DNA from: JANQGH01 sp039177555
Lineage (GTDB): Bacteria > Pseudomonadota > Alphaproteobacteria > DSM-16000 > Inquilinaceae
DNA length: 64,000 nt
Reading direction: 5' to 3'
Assembly (NCBI GenBank): GCA_039177555.1
Contig: JBCDFV010000008.1
Location: 62,001 to 126,000 of the forward strand
The notes under the pieces are model-generated. The model did not search any database. It was not told the origin of the DNA and was given only the letters and a program-made list of their open reading frames with translations. Position 1 is the stretch's first letter. Every line of letters starts with the position of its first letter. The translations under genes were made by a program, and so were the position numbers. This document shows, one piece after another, positions 35,532-44,097 of this stretch.

Positions 35532-36269
35532 ATGCTGCAAGTCGCGCCAGAGCCGTCGCTGACCATGCCCGAACATGTCGCCATCATCATGGATGGCAAT
35601 GGACGTTGGGCAAGTTCACGCGGCTTGCCTCGGATCCTCGGCCACCGCAAGGGCGCCGCGGCCGTGAAGCGGGCCGTAAAGGCGGCGGTCGAGCTGGACA
35701 TTCGCTATCTCACGCTGTTCGGCTTTTCGACCGAGAATTGGCGCCGCCCGGTCGACGAAGTCGACGAACTGATGCGCTTGATGCGCCACTATCTGCGCAG
35801 CGAGGTCGCGGAACTGCACAAGAACGGTGTCTGCTTGAAGGTGATCGGTGATCGTGACCGGTTGCCACGCGACATCATCGACCTGATCGACCACGCCGAA
35901 ACAATGGTGCCGGACCCGGTGGTGCTGACACTGACGGTGGCCCTCAGCTATGGCGGCAGGGGCGACATCCTACAGGCCGTTCGGTCGATCGCCGAGGCGG
36001 CCCGCGACGGCGTGTTGGACCCGTCAACGCTGGACGAGGGGGTCGTCGGTGGCTTTTTGCAGACCAACGGTCTGCCCGACCCCGATCTTCTCATCCGAAC
36101 CAGCGGCGAACAGCGCATCAGCAATTTCCTGCTGTGGCAGTCGGCCTACGCTGAGTTGATCTTCACCGATACGCTGTGGCCCGATTTCGGTCGGGACGAC
36201 CTCGAAGCCGCCGTTGTGGAATACGGACGGCGCGAACGGCGCTTTGGCGCAGTCGAGGCTAGCGCCTAG
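35532..36269 (+). CDS. uppS: Undecaprenyl diphosphate synthase (isoprenyl transferase)
   Basis: Makes the C55 lipid carrier for peptidoglycan and LPS by cis addition of isopentenyl diphosphate. 245 residues. The catalytic aspartate is in IIMDGNGRWA (about residue 21), and the substrate-binding motifs are GHRKGAAAVKRAV, LTLFGFSTENWRRP and LTVALSYGGRGDI, with the C-terminal DLLIRTSGEQRISNFLLWQSAYAEL. It lies in the conserved frr-uppS-cdsA-dxr order. Confidence 0.96.
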   Translation: MLQVAPEPSLTMPEHVAIIMDGNGRWASSRGLPRILGHRKGAAAVKRAVKAAVELDIRYLTLFGFSTENWRRPVDEVDELMRLMRHYLRSEVAELHKNGVCLKVIGDRDRLPRDIIDLIDHAETMVPDPVVLTLTVALSYGGRGDILQAVRSIAEAARDGVLDPSTLDEGVVGGFLQTNGLPDPDLLIRTSGEQRISNFLLWQSAYAELIFTDTLWPDFGRDDLEAAVVEYGRRERRFGAVEASA

Positions 36270-36275
36270 CGTCAG

Positions 36276-37085
36276 TTGGTCTCCGCCGGCAACCTTACAA
36301 AGCGCATCGTTTCGGCCCTGGTCCTGGCGCCGATCGCGCTTGGCGCGATCTATCTGGGTGGCACGGCCTATCTCTGTCTGATCCTGTTGACGGTGCTGGT
36401 CGCACAGGCCGAATGGATGCGTCTGGTCGCCCCCGGCGCGGTCATCTGGATCCATGTCGCCGCCTTCGCCGCCCTGATCCTCGAGGCCTTGGCGACGCTG
36501 TTCTTCGGCTTCCTGACCGGCGTCGGCGTCATTGTGGGTGGCGCGCTGCTGATAGTGAGCCTGGTGCGGCTGACCCGCGCCGCCGGCGCGCGACGCATCG
36601 CCCTTGGCGTGCTCTATATCGGGGCAACGATGGCGGCGACGCTTTGGCTGCGCGACCAGCCGGAGATCGGCTTGGGCCTGACATGTTTCCTGTTCGGATC
36701 GGTGTGGGCGACCGACATGGGCGCCTACGCCGCCGGCAGAGCCATTGGCGGGCCGAAGCTGGCCCCAAAGCTCAGCCCGAACAAGACCTGGGCGGGATTG
36801 ATCGGTGGCATGATTTCGGCTGCCATAGTCGGCTTCCTGATCGCGATGGCATTCGATGCTGAGTTGAGGGTCGTGGCGGCGGCGGTGGCGTCCGTCCTGG
36901 CGGTGATCGCCCAGTCGGGCGACCTGTTTGAATCGGCCATGAAGCGGCGGGCGGGGGTCAAGGACAGCGGTACCCTGATCCCGGGCCATGGCGGCGTGCT
37001 CGACCGGATCGATGGCTTGATGGCGGCGGCACCTGTGCTGGCCATTTGGCAGTTGGCTGTTGGCGATCAGCTAGGCTGGTGGTAA
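36276..37085 (+). CDS. cdsA: Phosphatidate cytidylyltransferase (TTG start)
   Basis: Makes CDP-diacylglycerol from phosphatidate and CTP at the inner membrane. 269 residues with about seven hydrophobic segments. The C-terminal signature SAMKRRAGVKDSGTLIPGHGGVLDRID fits the family pattern exactly. The frame is the same as uppS, and the uppS stop lies six bases upstream, so the only usable start that keeps the first membrane helix is the TTG at 36276. Such a weak start could hold down expression or couple it to uppS. Confidence 0.93.
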   Translation: MVSAGNLTKRIVSALVLAPIALGAIYLGGTAYLCLILLTVLVAQAEWMRLVAPGAVIWIHVAAFAALILEALATLFFGFLTGVGVIVGGALLIVSLVRLTRAAGARRIALGVLYIGATMAATLWLRDQPEIGLGLTCFLFGSVWATDMGAYAAGRAIGGPKLAPKLSPNKTWAGLIGGMISAAIVGFLIAMAFDAELRVVAAAVASVLAVIAQSGDLFESAMKRRAGVKDSGTLIPGHGGVLDRIDGLMAAAPVLAIWQLAVGDQLGWW

Positions 37086-37093
37086 GCGATCGG

Positions 37094-38293
37094 ATGCGCA
37101 GCGTTACCGTTCTGGGATCAACCGGCTCCGTCGGCCAAAGCACCGTCGACCTGCTGAAGCGCAACCCGGACGCGTTCGACGTACGCGTCCTCACCGCCAA
37201 CCGAAATGTCGAACTGCTGGCCGAGCAGGCGCGGGGCTTGAAGGCGGCCACAGCAGTGGTCGCTGAAGAATCCCGCTATGGCGACCTGAAGTCTGCGCTC
37301 GCGAGCAGCGGCATCGAGGCTGCTGCCGGGCGACAGGCCTTGCTCGAAGCGGCTGCGATACCGGTGGACTGGACAATGGCCGCGATCGTCGGCGCGCGCG
37401 GGCTGGAACCGACGCTGGCCGCGATCGACAATGGCGGGATCATCGCCGTCGCGAACAAAGAGTGCCTGGTGTGCGCTGGCGAGTTGATCACGGCGCGGCT
37501 GAACAGGACCGGCGCGACGCTGCTGCCGGTCGACAGTGAGCACAATGCCATCTTTCAAGTGTTCCAACGCGACCACTCGGTGCGACGGATCGTGCTGACG
37601 GCCTCGGGCGGCCCGTTCAGAACGGCCGACCGGTCGGTCATGGCGGCGGCGACGCCGGCCCAGGCCGTGGCGCACCCCGTCTGGTCGATGGGCGCCAAGA
37701 TCTCGGTCGACAGCGCGACAATGATGAACAAAGGGCTGGAAATCATTGAAGCGTCTTATCTTTTTGGCCTTTCTGAAGACGCCATCGATGTTCTGGTCCA
37801 TCCGCAATCGGTGATCCACAGCATGGTCGAATATGCCGATGGTTCGGTCCTGGCCCAGCTTGGCACGCCGGACATGCGCATACCGATCGCCTACACGCTG
37901 GCCTGGCCGAAACGCATGGCGACGCCGGCCGAGACGCTGGATCTCGCCGCCATCGCCAGCCTGACGTTCGAAGCGCCGGACGCGGTGCGCTTCCCTTGCC
38001 TGGACCTGGCCCGTTCGGCATTGCGAACGGGCGGCACCGCGCCGGCCATACTGAACGCCGCGAACGAGGTCGCGGTCGAAGCATTCCTGCGCGGCCGGAT
38101 CGGTTTTCTTGATATTGCGGCCGTGAACGACAACGTTCAATCGACGCTTGGGGCACTTTCGGCAACCGAACTGCCGGAGATCCTGGCGATCGACGCTGAG
38201 GCACGCCGACATGCTGAGGCCACAATTGCGGGCCGTTCTTGGCGTGTTCGTGAAACTGATCACAAACGGGCAAACAGCCCTGTTGAAGGGTGA
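37094..38293 (+). CDS. dxr: 1-deoxy-D-xylulose 5-phosphate reductoisomerase
   Basis: Second step of the MEP isoprenoid pathway; NADPH and a divalent metal are needed. 399 residues from the ATG at 37094, eight bases after cdsA. Motifs are the NADPH-binding VTVLGSTGSVGQST, ALANKEsequence form VANKECLVCAGEL, metal and substrate residues in PVDSEHNAIFQ, and DSATMMNKGLEIIEASYLF with the HPQSVIHSMVEY flap. The pathway's product feeds UppS, encoded just upstream. Confidence 0.96.
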   Translation: MRSVTVLGSTGSVGQSTVDLLKRNPDAFDVRVLTANRNVELLAEQARGLKAATAVVAEESRYGDLKSALASSGIEAAAGRQALLEAAAIPVDWTMAAIVGARGLEPTLAAIDNGGIIAVANKECLVCAGELITARLNRTGATLLPVDSEHNAIFQVFQRDHSVRRIVLTASGGPFRTADRSVMAAATPAQAVAHPVWSMGAKISVDSATMMNKGLEIIEASYLFGLSEDAIDVLVHPQSVIHSMVEYADGSVLAQLGTPDMRIPIAYTLAWPKRMATPAETLDLAAIASLTFEAPDAVRFPCLDLARSALRTGGTAPAILNAANEVAVEAFLRGRIGFLDIAAVNDNVQSTLGALSATELPEILAIDAEARRHAEATIAGRSWRVRETDHKRANSPVEG

Positions 38294-38305
38294 GGGGTCG
38301 CGCGA

Positions 38306-39427
38306 ATGGGTTTGATTGAGGGGATCGGGAGCTATCTGATCCCGTTCCTCATTGTCTTGACCGTCCTGGTCTTCGTTCATGAATGGGGCCATTTCTGGGT
38401 TGCCAGGCGCTGCGGCGTTCGCGTGCAAGTGTTTTCCGTCGGCTTCGGGCCTGAGCTCTTCGGCAAGACGGACAAGCATGGCACGCGCTGGAAGTTCAGC
38501 CTGATCCCGCTTGGCGGCTACGTGAAGATGTTTGGCGATGCCAACGCCGCGTCCATGCCGGACGCCGAGGTAGGCGCCATGCCGGAAAGCGACCGCGCCG
38601 TCTCGTTCTATCACAAGCCGCTGTGGAAACGGGCGGCGATCGTGGCCGCCGGACCGATGGCGAACTTCGTCTTCGCGGCGATCGCGCTGGCGATACTCTT
38701 CGCCACCTATCAGCATCCGTTCCCGCCGGCGATCGTCGGCGTCGTGCAGGAGGGCAGCCCGGCGGAGCAGGCCGGCATCGAGCCGGGAGACCGCATCGTC
38801 GAGGTCGATGGCCGGTCGATTGGAAGGTTTGTTGATCTGGTTGGTGCCGTCGGCGCCTTCGACGAGGCCCCTCTGGCCGTGACCCTGCGGCGCGATGGCG
38901 AGACCGTGGACCTGGCGATTACGCCGGATCTGGTCGAGATTGAGCAAGGGGACGCGGTCATCTCGGTGCCCCGCATTGGCGTGTCGCCGGATGTCGGACC
39001 CTACAGCGTACCCAGGGCAGTCGGCATGGGGGTGGTCGAGACGTTCGCGCTCGTCGGCCTGACGATCGATGCGATTGGCGAGATCATCGTCGGCGAACGG
39101 GGCACGGACGAGCTCGGCGGGCCGATTCGAATCGCTCAGATGTCCGGCGATGTCGCCCAGTTCGGCATTCTGGCCTTGATCTGGTTCATGGCCATTTTGT
39201 CGATTAATCTGGGACTTATTAATCTGCTGCCCATTCCGGTGCTTGATGGGGGCCACCTGTTGTTCTATGCCATCGAGGCGGTACGTGGCCGCCCACTGGG
39301 TGAAAGAGCACAAGAGTTGGGCTTTCGGCTGGGGGTGGCGTTCGTTCTTGGTCTGATGATCTTTGCAACCTGGAACGACCTTGTGCAGCTGGATGTCGTG
39401 GCTTGGTTTCAAAATCTGATTTCTTAG
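38306..39427 (+). CDS. rseP: RseP-family site-2 intramembrane metalloprotease
   Basis: 373 residues. The zinc-binding HEWGH (residues 25-29) lies in the first membrane helix, and the third ligand is in PVLDGGHLLFY near residue 315. One PDZ domain spans about residues 120-210 (GVVQEGSPAEQAGIEPGDRIVEVDG). It cuts anti-sigma factors and signal-peptide remnants in the membrane, linking envelope stress to transcription. It is the usual neighbour of bamA in proteobacteria. Confidence 0.94.
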   Translation: MGLIEGIGSYLIPFLIVLTVLVFVHEWGHFWVARRCGVRVQVFSVGFGPELFGKTDKHGTRWKFSLIPLGGYVKMFGDANAASMPDAEVGAMPESDRAVSFYHKPLWKRAAIVAAGPMANFVFAAIALAILFATYQHPFPPAIVGVVQEGSPAEQAGIEPGDRIVEVDGRSIGRFVDLVGAVGAFDEAPLAVTLRRDGETVDLAITPDLVEIEQGDAVISVPRIGVSPDVGPYSVPRAVGMGVVETFALVGLTIDAIGEIIVGERGTDELGGPIRIAQMSGDVAQFGILALIWFMAILSINLGLINLLPIPVLDGGHLLFYAIEAVRGRPLGERAQELGFRLGVAFVLGLMIFATWNDLVQLDVVAWFQNLIS

Positions 39428-39454
39428 GGCAGGCAAAGCAGGCGGGAAACGGGG

Positions 39455-41740
39455 ATGAGTGCAAGGACCCTTCTGCATAGGGCGGCGAGCCTTTGGCTCG
39501 TGTTCGGTATCGCGATCGGCCTGGTTGTCGCCCAGAACGCATCTGCGCAGCCGGTGTTCGTCGTTGAGCAAATCGTCGTCGACGGCACGGAACGCATCGA
39601 GCCCGTCACGGTGCTGTCGTACCTGACCTTTCAGACCGGTGACCAGGCGACTCAGGGCGATCTGGACGATTCGCTGACCGCGCTTTTCCGCACCGGGCTT
39701 TTTCGCGATGTGGTTCTGGAGCGTCAGAACAGGGTCGTCATCATCACCGTGGACGAAAACCCGGTCATCAACCGCATTTCCTTCGAGGGCAATCGAAGCC
39801 TGGACGACGAACAGCTTGAGGTCGAAATCGAACTGAGGCCGCGGATCGTCTACACCCAGACCCGCGTGCAGTCCGACGTCCAGCGCATTGTCGAGCTGTA
39901 TCGTCGAAACGGTCGGTTTTCGGCCAATGTCGAGCCGGTGATCATCGAGCTTGATCAGAATCGGGTCGATCTGGTGTTCGAGATCGACGAGGGATCCGCG
40001 ACCGGCATCGAACGGATCACGTTCGTCGGCAACGAAGCCTTTTCCGACGCAAGGCTGAGGCGGGAGATCGTCACCGAAGAAACGGTTTGGTGGAACCTGC
40101 TTGCCGCCGGTAACGACAATTACGACCCCGATCGTCTCGCCTTCGATCAGGAGTTGTTGCGCCGTTTCTATCTCTCCGAAGGTTATGCCGATTTCCGCGT
40201 GGTGTCCGCGGTGGCCGAACTGGCCCCGGACCAGAGCGGCTTTTTCGTCACCTTCACGTTGGAGGAGGGAGACCGCTACGAGTTCGGCGAGGTCGACATC
40301 GTGTCGCGCATTCCGGAGGTGGATGCCGAGCTTCTGCGCGGTGAGATCGTTTCCGATCCGGGCGATTACTACAGCAACGTGGCCGTCGAAGACAGCATCC
40401 GGAATCTGACCGACGCCGCCGGCAACCTTCAATACGCTTTCGTCGAAATCAACCCGGTCGTCATGCGCAACCGCGAAGAGCAGACGATCGGTATCATCTA
40501 TGAAATCAATGAAGGGCCGCGTGTCTTCGTTGAGCGTATTGAAATCCGCGGCAACGTGCGCACGATCGATCGGGTGATCCGTCGGGAGATCTTGCTGGCC
40601 GAGGGTGATCCGTTCAACGCAACCCTGCTGGCGCGATCGGAAACCAACATCCGCAATCTGGGCTTTTTCTCGACGGTCGATGTCGAGGTCGTGCAGGGAA
40701 CGACACCTGACCGGACCCTCATCATCGTAACCGTGCAGGAACAATCGACCGGTGAGCTTTCGATCGGTGCCGGCTTTTCGACCAGCGACGGCGCGATCGG
40801 CGATATCAGCCTGCGCGAACGCAACCTGCTGGGGCGTGGCCAGGATCTGCGCGTCACCGCCTCGATCAGCCAGAATACGACCGAGTTCGATATCAGCTTT
40901 ACCGAACCCTACTTCCTGAACCGGGATCTTGCCGCCGGCATCGACCTGTTCAGCATCTCGACCCAGCGGGAAGACACCGGTGATTTTGACGAGTTCACGG
41001 CGGGCTTCGGCTTCCGGCTGGGCTATCCGCTGGGGCCGGACCTCCGTCAGGTCGTCAATTACCGTCTGGAATACGAGGAGATCACGAACTCCAGTAACGA
41101 ACTGGTTCCCGATGGGGACGCCTGGATATCCTCGGTCGGTCAGTCACTAGTTTACGATCGCCTGGACAGTCGCATTAACCCGACGGACGGTTACATCCTG
41201 CGCTTCGGTACGACCATCGCCGGCCTGGGTGGCGACGTGAACTACTTCCGCACGTCGGGCTCTGCCAGCTATTTCACACCCGTGCTGGGGAATGAGGATG
41301 TAATCCTGAACCTCTCGATCGAAGGTGGTTACATCGTCGGCCTGGGCCAGGACGTTCGTGTCCAGGACAGATTCTTCGTCGGCGGCGCGAACCTGCGCGG
41401 CTTCGATACCGGCGGCATAGGGCCGAGGCTGGCTGACACGCGGCAGGCCCTGGGTGGTAACCAGTTTGCCGTGGCGACGGTTGAGCTAGAGTTTCCTTTG
41501 GGCTTGCCGGAGGAACTCGGTATCAGCGGCCGCGTGTTCACCGATGCGGGCTATCTCGACGGCGTGGACGGCGTCGACGAGCCGATCCTGGACGATCCGG
41601 CCATTCGCGCAGCCGCTGGCGCCGGCATCTCGTGGAACTCGCCATTCGGTCCCATTCGGTTGGACTATGCAGTGCCGTTTGCGCGCGAGGACTTCGATGT
41701 GACCCAGAACTTCCGGTTCTCGTTCGGCACGACCTTCTAG
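39455..41740 (+). CDS. bamA: Outer-membrane protein assembly factor BamA
   Basis: Core of the machine that folds beta-barrel proteins into the outer membrane. 761 residues with a signal peptide ending NASA before QPVFVVEQ. Five POTRA domains cover about residues 32-430, and the C-terminal 16-strand barrel follows, with the lid-locking VRGF-like motif seen as NLRGFDTGGIGPR and the terminal phenylalanine in FSFGTTF. It sits between rseP and ompH, the standard envelope-assembly order. Confidence 0.96.
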   Translation: MSARTLLHRAASLWLVFGIAIGLVVAQNASAQPVFVVEQIVVDGTERIEPVTVLSYLTFQTGDQATQGDLDDSLTALFRTGLFRDVVLERQNRVVIITVDENPVINRISFEGNRSLDDEQLEVEIELRPRIVYTQTRVQSDVQRIVELYRRNGRFSANVEPVIIELDQNRVDLVFEIDEGSATGIERITFVGNEAFSDARLRREIVTEETVWWNLLAAGNDNYDPDRLAFDQELLRRFYLSEGYADFRVVSAVAELAPDQSGFFVTFTLEEGDRYEFGEVDIVSRIPEVDAELLRGEIVSDPGDYYSNVAVEDSIRNLTDAAGNLQYAFVEINPVVMRNREEQTIGIIYEINEGPRVFVERIEIRGNVRTIDRVIRREILLAEGDPFNATLLARSETNIRNLGFFSTVDVEVVQGTTPDRTLIIVTVQEQSTGELSIGAGFSTSDGAIGDISLRERNLLGRGQDLRVTASISQNTTEFDISFTEPYFLNRDLAAGIDLFSISTQREDTGDFDEFTAGFGFRLGYPLGPDLRQVVNYRLEYEEITNSSNELVPDGDAWISSVGQSLVYDRLDSRINPTDGYILRFGTTIAGLGGDVNYFRTSGSASYFTPVLGNEDVILNLSIEGGYIVGLGQDVRVQDRFFVGGANLRGFDTGGIGPRLADTRQALGGNQFAVATVELEFPLGLPEELGISGRVFTDAGYLDGVDGVDEPILDDPAIRAAAGAGISWNSPFGPIRLDYAVPFAREDFDVTQNFRFSFGTTF

Positions 41741-41743
41741 GCC

Positions 41744-42346
41744 ATGTCTCCACGGCGGCGTTTCGGCGCACTGGCACTTGCGATCGGCATGTCGGTGGCG
41801 TGTGGTGCGCACGCGCAGGATCCGCTGCCCGAGGAGATCGTCGATCAGCCAGAGGCCACCATTCAGGAGACACCGCCCAACATCCTCGTGGTCGATTTCG
41901 ATTGGGTGATCCGTCAGTCGGATGCAGCCCAGTCTGTACAAAACCAGCTCAATGAGGAAAGGCAGGCTCTGCAGGACAGGTTCGCCGACCTTGAGGCCGA
42001 TTTGAGGACGATGGGGCAAGAGCTGGAGACGATGGGCGAGGATGTCTCCGACGAGGAGCAGCTGGAGCGGCGGCGCGAGTTCGAACAGCTTGTCGCGAAC
42101 ACGCAACGCGAAGCCCAGGCACGGCGCAGCATCCTCGATCAGGCTTTCAGGGAAGCGATGGATCAGGTGCGCGACGCGACCGTCAGGGCGATCGCCGATA
42201 TTGCCGACAACGCGGAGGCGGAAATCGTGCTGAACGTCAACCAGACGATCATCTACAGTCGTGACCGTAACATCAGTCAACAGGCGCTGGACGCGCTGAA
42301 CGAACAGTTGCCGGACGTCGAAGTCGAACTGCCGGCGCAGGAGTAG
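41744..42346 (+). CDS. OmpH/Skp-family periplasmic chaperone
   Basis: 200 residues starting four bases after bamA. A signal peptide ends GAHAQ. After an acidic stretch, ILVVDFDWVIRQSDAAQSVQNQLNEER gives the family's small beta core, followed by long helices from residue 70 to 150 that form the tentacles holding unfolded outer-membrane proteins. The sequence returns to a short strand region (EIVLNVNQTIIYSRD). Unlike E. coli Skp the mature protein is acidic. Confidence 0.88.
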   Translation: MSPRRRFGALALAIGMSVACGAHAQDPLPEEIVDQPEATIQETPPNILVVDFDWVIRQSDAAQSVQNQLNEERQALQDRFADLEADLRTMGQELETMGEDVSDEEQLERRREFEQLVANTQREAQARRSILDQAFREAMDQVRDATVRAIADIADNAEAEIVLNVNQTIIYSRDRNISQQALDALNEQLPDVEVELPAQE

Positions 42347-42351
42347 TCGGC

Positions 42352-43380
42352 ATGGCAGACCCGAATTTCTTCAAACGTGCGGGCCCGTTTCGGCTATCCG
42401 ATCTGGCCACCATCAGCGGGACCGATTTGGCCTCGGTGGACGATGGCGTGCGGATGGTTCACGATGTCGGTTCCTTGGATAAGGCCGACGAGACCACGAT
42501 CAGCTTTTTCGAGAGCGCCAAGTACATCGACGATCTGACCGGGTCCAAGGCCGGCTTCTGTGTTCTCCGCGAGGCCCATGCGGCCAAGGCGCCGGGGCAT
42601 ATGAGCCTGCTGATCAGCAACGCTCCGCAGAAGGCCTATGCGTTGATCGCGGCCGCCTTCTACCCGGAACCGGCGGCGCCGGTGGGCATCGACGCGCGGG
42701 CCCATGTCGACGCTTCCGCGGCCGTGGATCCCACGGCATCGATCGCGCCGGGCGCGGTAATTGGCGCGGGCGTGCAGATTGGGCCGAAAACACGGGTTGG
42801 CGCCAACACGGTCATAGGCGACAACGTGCGGATCGGGGCGAACTGCCGCATTTCGTCCAACTGCAGCCTATCCTATTGCCTCATCGCCGATGGCGTTGCG
42901 ATCGACGCCGGTGTGCGTATCGGCGAGCGCGGCTTCGGCTTCGTCATCGATCCCAAGGGGCACGCGTCCATTCCCCAACTCGGCCGGGTCATTCTTGAGG
43001 AAGGGGTGTCGATCGGCGCCAACACGACGATCGACCGGGGCGCCGGACCCGACACCGTGATTCGCAAGGGCGCGATTATTGATAATCAGGTCCAAATCGG
43101 GCACAACGTGGAGGTTGGCGAGTCCAGCGTCCTGGTGTCTCAAGTCGGCATTGCGGGGTCTACAAAACTTGGTCCGATGGTCATGCTTGGCGGCAAGGTT
43201 GGAATCGCCGGTCATTTGACCATTGGGGCCGGGGCCCAGGTGATGGCGAAATCGGGCCTGTACAAGGACGTGCCGCCGGGCGTCGTCATGGCGGGCCTGC
43301 CGGCGCTGCCGGCGCGCGAGTACTGGCGCCTTCAGGCGCAGCTGATGAAACTGATAGAGCGTAAGGGCGACAAGACATGA
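42352..43380 (+). CDS. lpxD: UDP-3-O-acyl-glucosamine N-acyltransferase
   Basis: Third step of lipid A synthesis, 342 residues. The N-terminal uridine-binding domain (SFFESAKYIDDLTGSKAGFCVL) is followed by a left-handed beta helix of hexapeptide repeats (VDPTASIAPGAVIGAGVQIG and on). The catalytic histidine is in QVQIGHNVEVG near residue 245. Its stop overlaps the fabZ start (ATGA). Confidence 0.95.
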   Translation: MADPNFFKRAGPFRLSDLATISGTDLASVDDGVRMVHDVGSLDKADETTISFFESAKYIDDLTGSKAGFCVLREAHAAKAPGHMSLLISNAPQKAYALIAAAFYPEPAAPVGIDARAHVDASAAVDPTASIAPGAVIGAGVQIGPKTRVGANTVIGDNVRIGANCRISSNCSLSYCLIADGVAIDAGVRIGERGFGFVIDPKGHASIPQLGRVILEEGVSIGANTTIDRGAGPDTVIRKGAIIDNQVQIGHNVEVGESSVLVSQVGIAGSTKLGPMVMLGGKVGIAGHLTIGAGAQVMAKSGLYKDVPPGVVMAGLPALPAREYWRLQAQLMKLIERKGDKT

Positions 43381-43856
43381 GCGACGGGGCGGCCGGCACC
43401 ACGATCGACTGCGTGGACATTGCGGGGATCATGAGCAGAATCCCCCATCGCTACCCCATGTTGATGATCGATCGGGTGGTGGATGTCGTGATTGATGCGT
43501 CGGCCATCGGCATCAAGAACGTCTCCATCAACGAGGACTTCTTCCAGGGCCATTTCCCTGGTGCGCCGGTGATGCCCGGTGTGCTGATCATTGAGGCGAT
43601 GGCGCAAACGGCTGCCGTTCTTGTCGTCTGCACGTTGGGCGAAGAATCGAAAGGCAAGCTGATCTATTTCATGACGATCGACGAGGCCCGGTTTCGGCAC
43701 CCGGTGGCGCCAGGGGACCGCCTGGAGCTTCATGTCCGCCAACTGCACAAACGCCGCACCGTATGGAAGATTGGTGGCGAGGCGCTCGTGGACGGCAAAG
43801 TTGTCGCCGAGGCGACCATGAAGGCCATGATCATGCTTGACGACGAGGCGCCCTGA
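43377..43856 (+). CDS. fabZ: (3R)-hydroxyacyl-ACP dehydratase
   Basis: Dehydrates 3-hydroxyacyl-ACP in fatty acid elongation and competes with lipid A synthesis for the 3-hydroxy precursor. 159 residues. The hot-dog fold signature is present: IMSRIPHRYPMLMIDRV, the catalytic histidine in FFQGHFPGAPVMPGVLIIEAMAQ, with the glutamate in the same segment. It is coupled to lpxD. In most relatives lpxA, lpxI and lpxB follow; here the next gene is convergent. Confidence 0.95.
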   Translation: MSDGAAGTTIDCVDIAGIMSRIPHRYPMLMIDRVVDVVIDASAIGIKNVSINEDFFQGHFPGAPVMPGVLIIEAMAQTAAVLVVCTLGEESKGKLIYFMTIDEARFRHPVAPGDRLELHVRQLHKRRTVWKIGGEALVDGKVVAEATMKAMIMLDDEAP

Positions 43857-43878
43857 CACTCTCAGACCTGACACTCTC
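43852..43878 (+). repeat. Direct repeat at the fabZ 3' end
   Basis: CCTGACACTCTC occurs at 43852-43863 and 43867-43878, a 15-base period; the fabZ TGA stop is inside the first copy. It lies where lpxA would normally begin. Confidence 0.6.
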
Positions 43879-43893
43879 TGAAATGCAGGCGGT

Positions 43894-44097
43894 CTAGAAG
43901 AGCGCCCAAAGGGCGGCGGCGACCGCCAGCACCAGCACGATCCCGAACAGAAATTGGCCCCAGACCCGCAGGAAGGGGCCGCTATTGTCGTTCGCGGGTC
44001 TCGGGACCGTGTGGAATGTCGGCCGCGCCTCTGGTTTGGCGCGCGTCGCGTGATCGGCGCCGGCAAGTCGCTTCTCGGGTTTTCCCGGCCTAGCCAC
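43894..44097 (-). CDS. Small single-pass membrane protein downstream of gltA
   Basis: 67 residues from a GTG start with AAGGAT upstream, overlapping the 3' end of gltA by eight bases. The first 45 residues are basic and carry RPANDN, a short motif I associate with small alphaproteobacterial proteins. The last 25 (VWGQFLFGIVLVLAVAAALWALF) form one membrane helix ending at the C-terminus, so it is probably tail-anchored with its basic part in the cytoplasm. Function unknown; overlap suggests translation coupled to citrate synthase. Confidence 0.6.
   Translation of the reverse strand: MARPGKPEKRLAGADHATRAKPEARPTFHTVPRPANDNSGPFLRVWGQFLFGIVLVLAVAAALWALF

Noticed and set aside
37118..40744. 1208-codon open frame on the minus strand across dxr, rseP and bamA
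   Set aside because: It lies antisense to three certain genes, shows low-complexity His/Arg/Asp/Gln composition and no domain. It is a by-product of GC-rich codon use.
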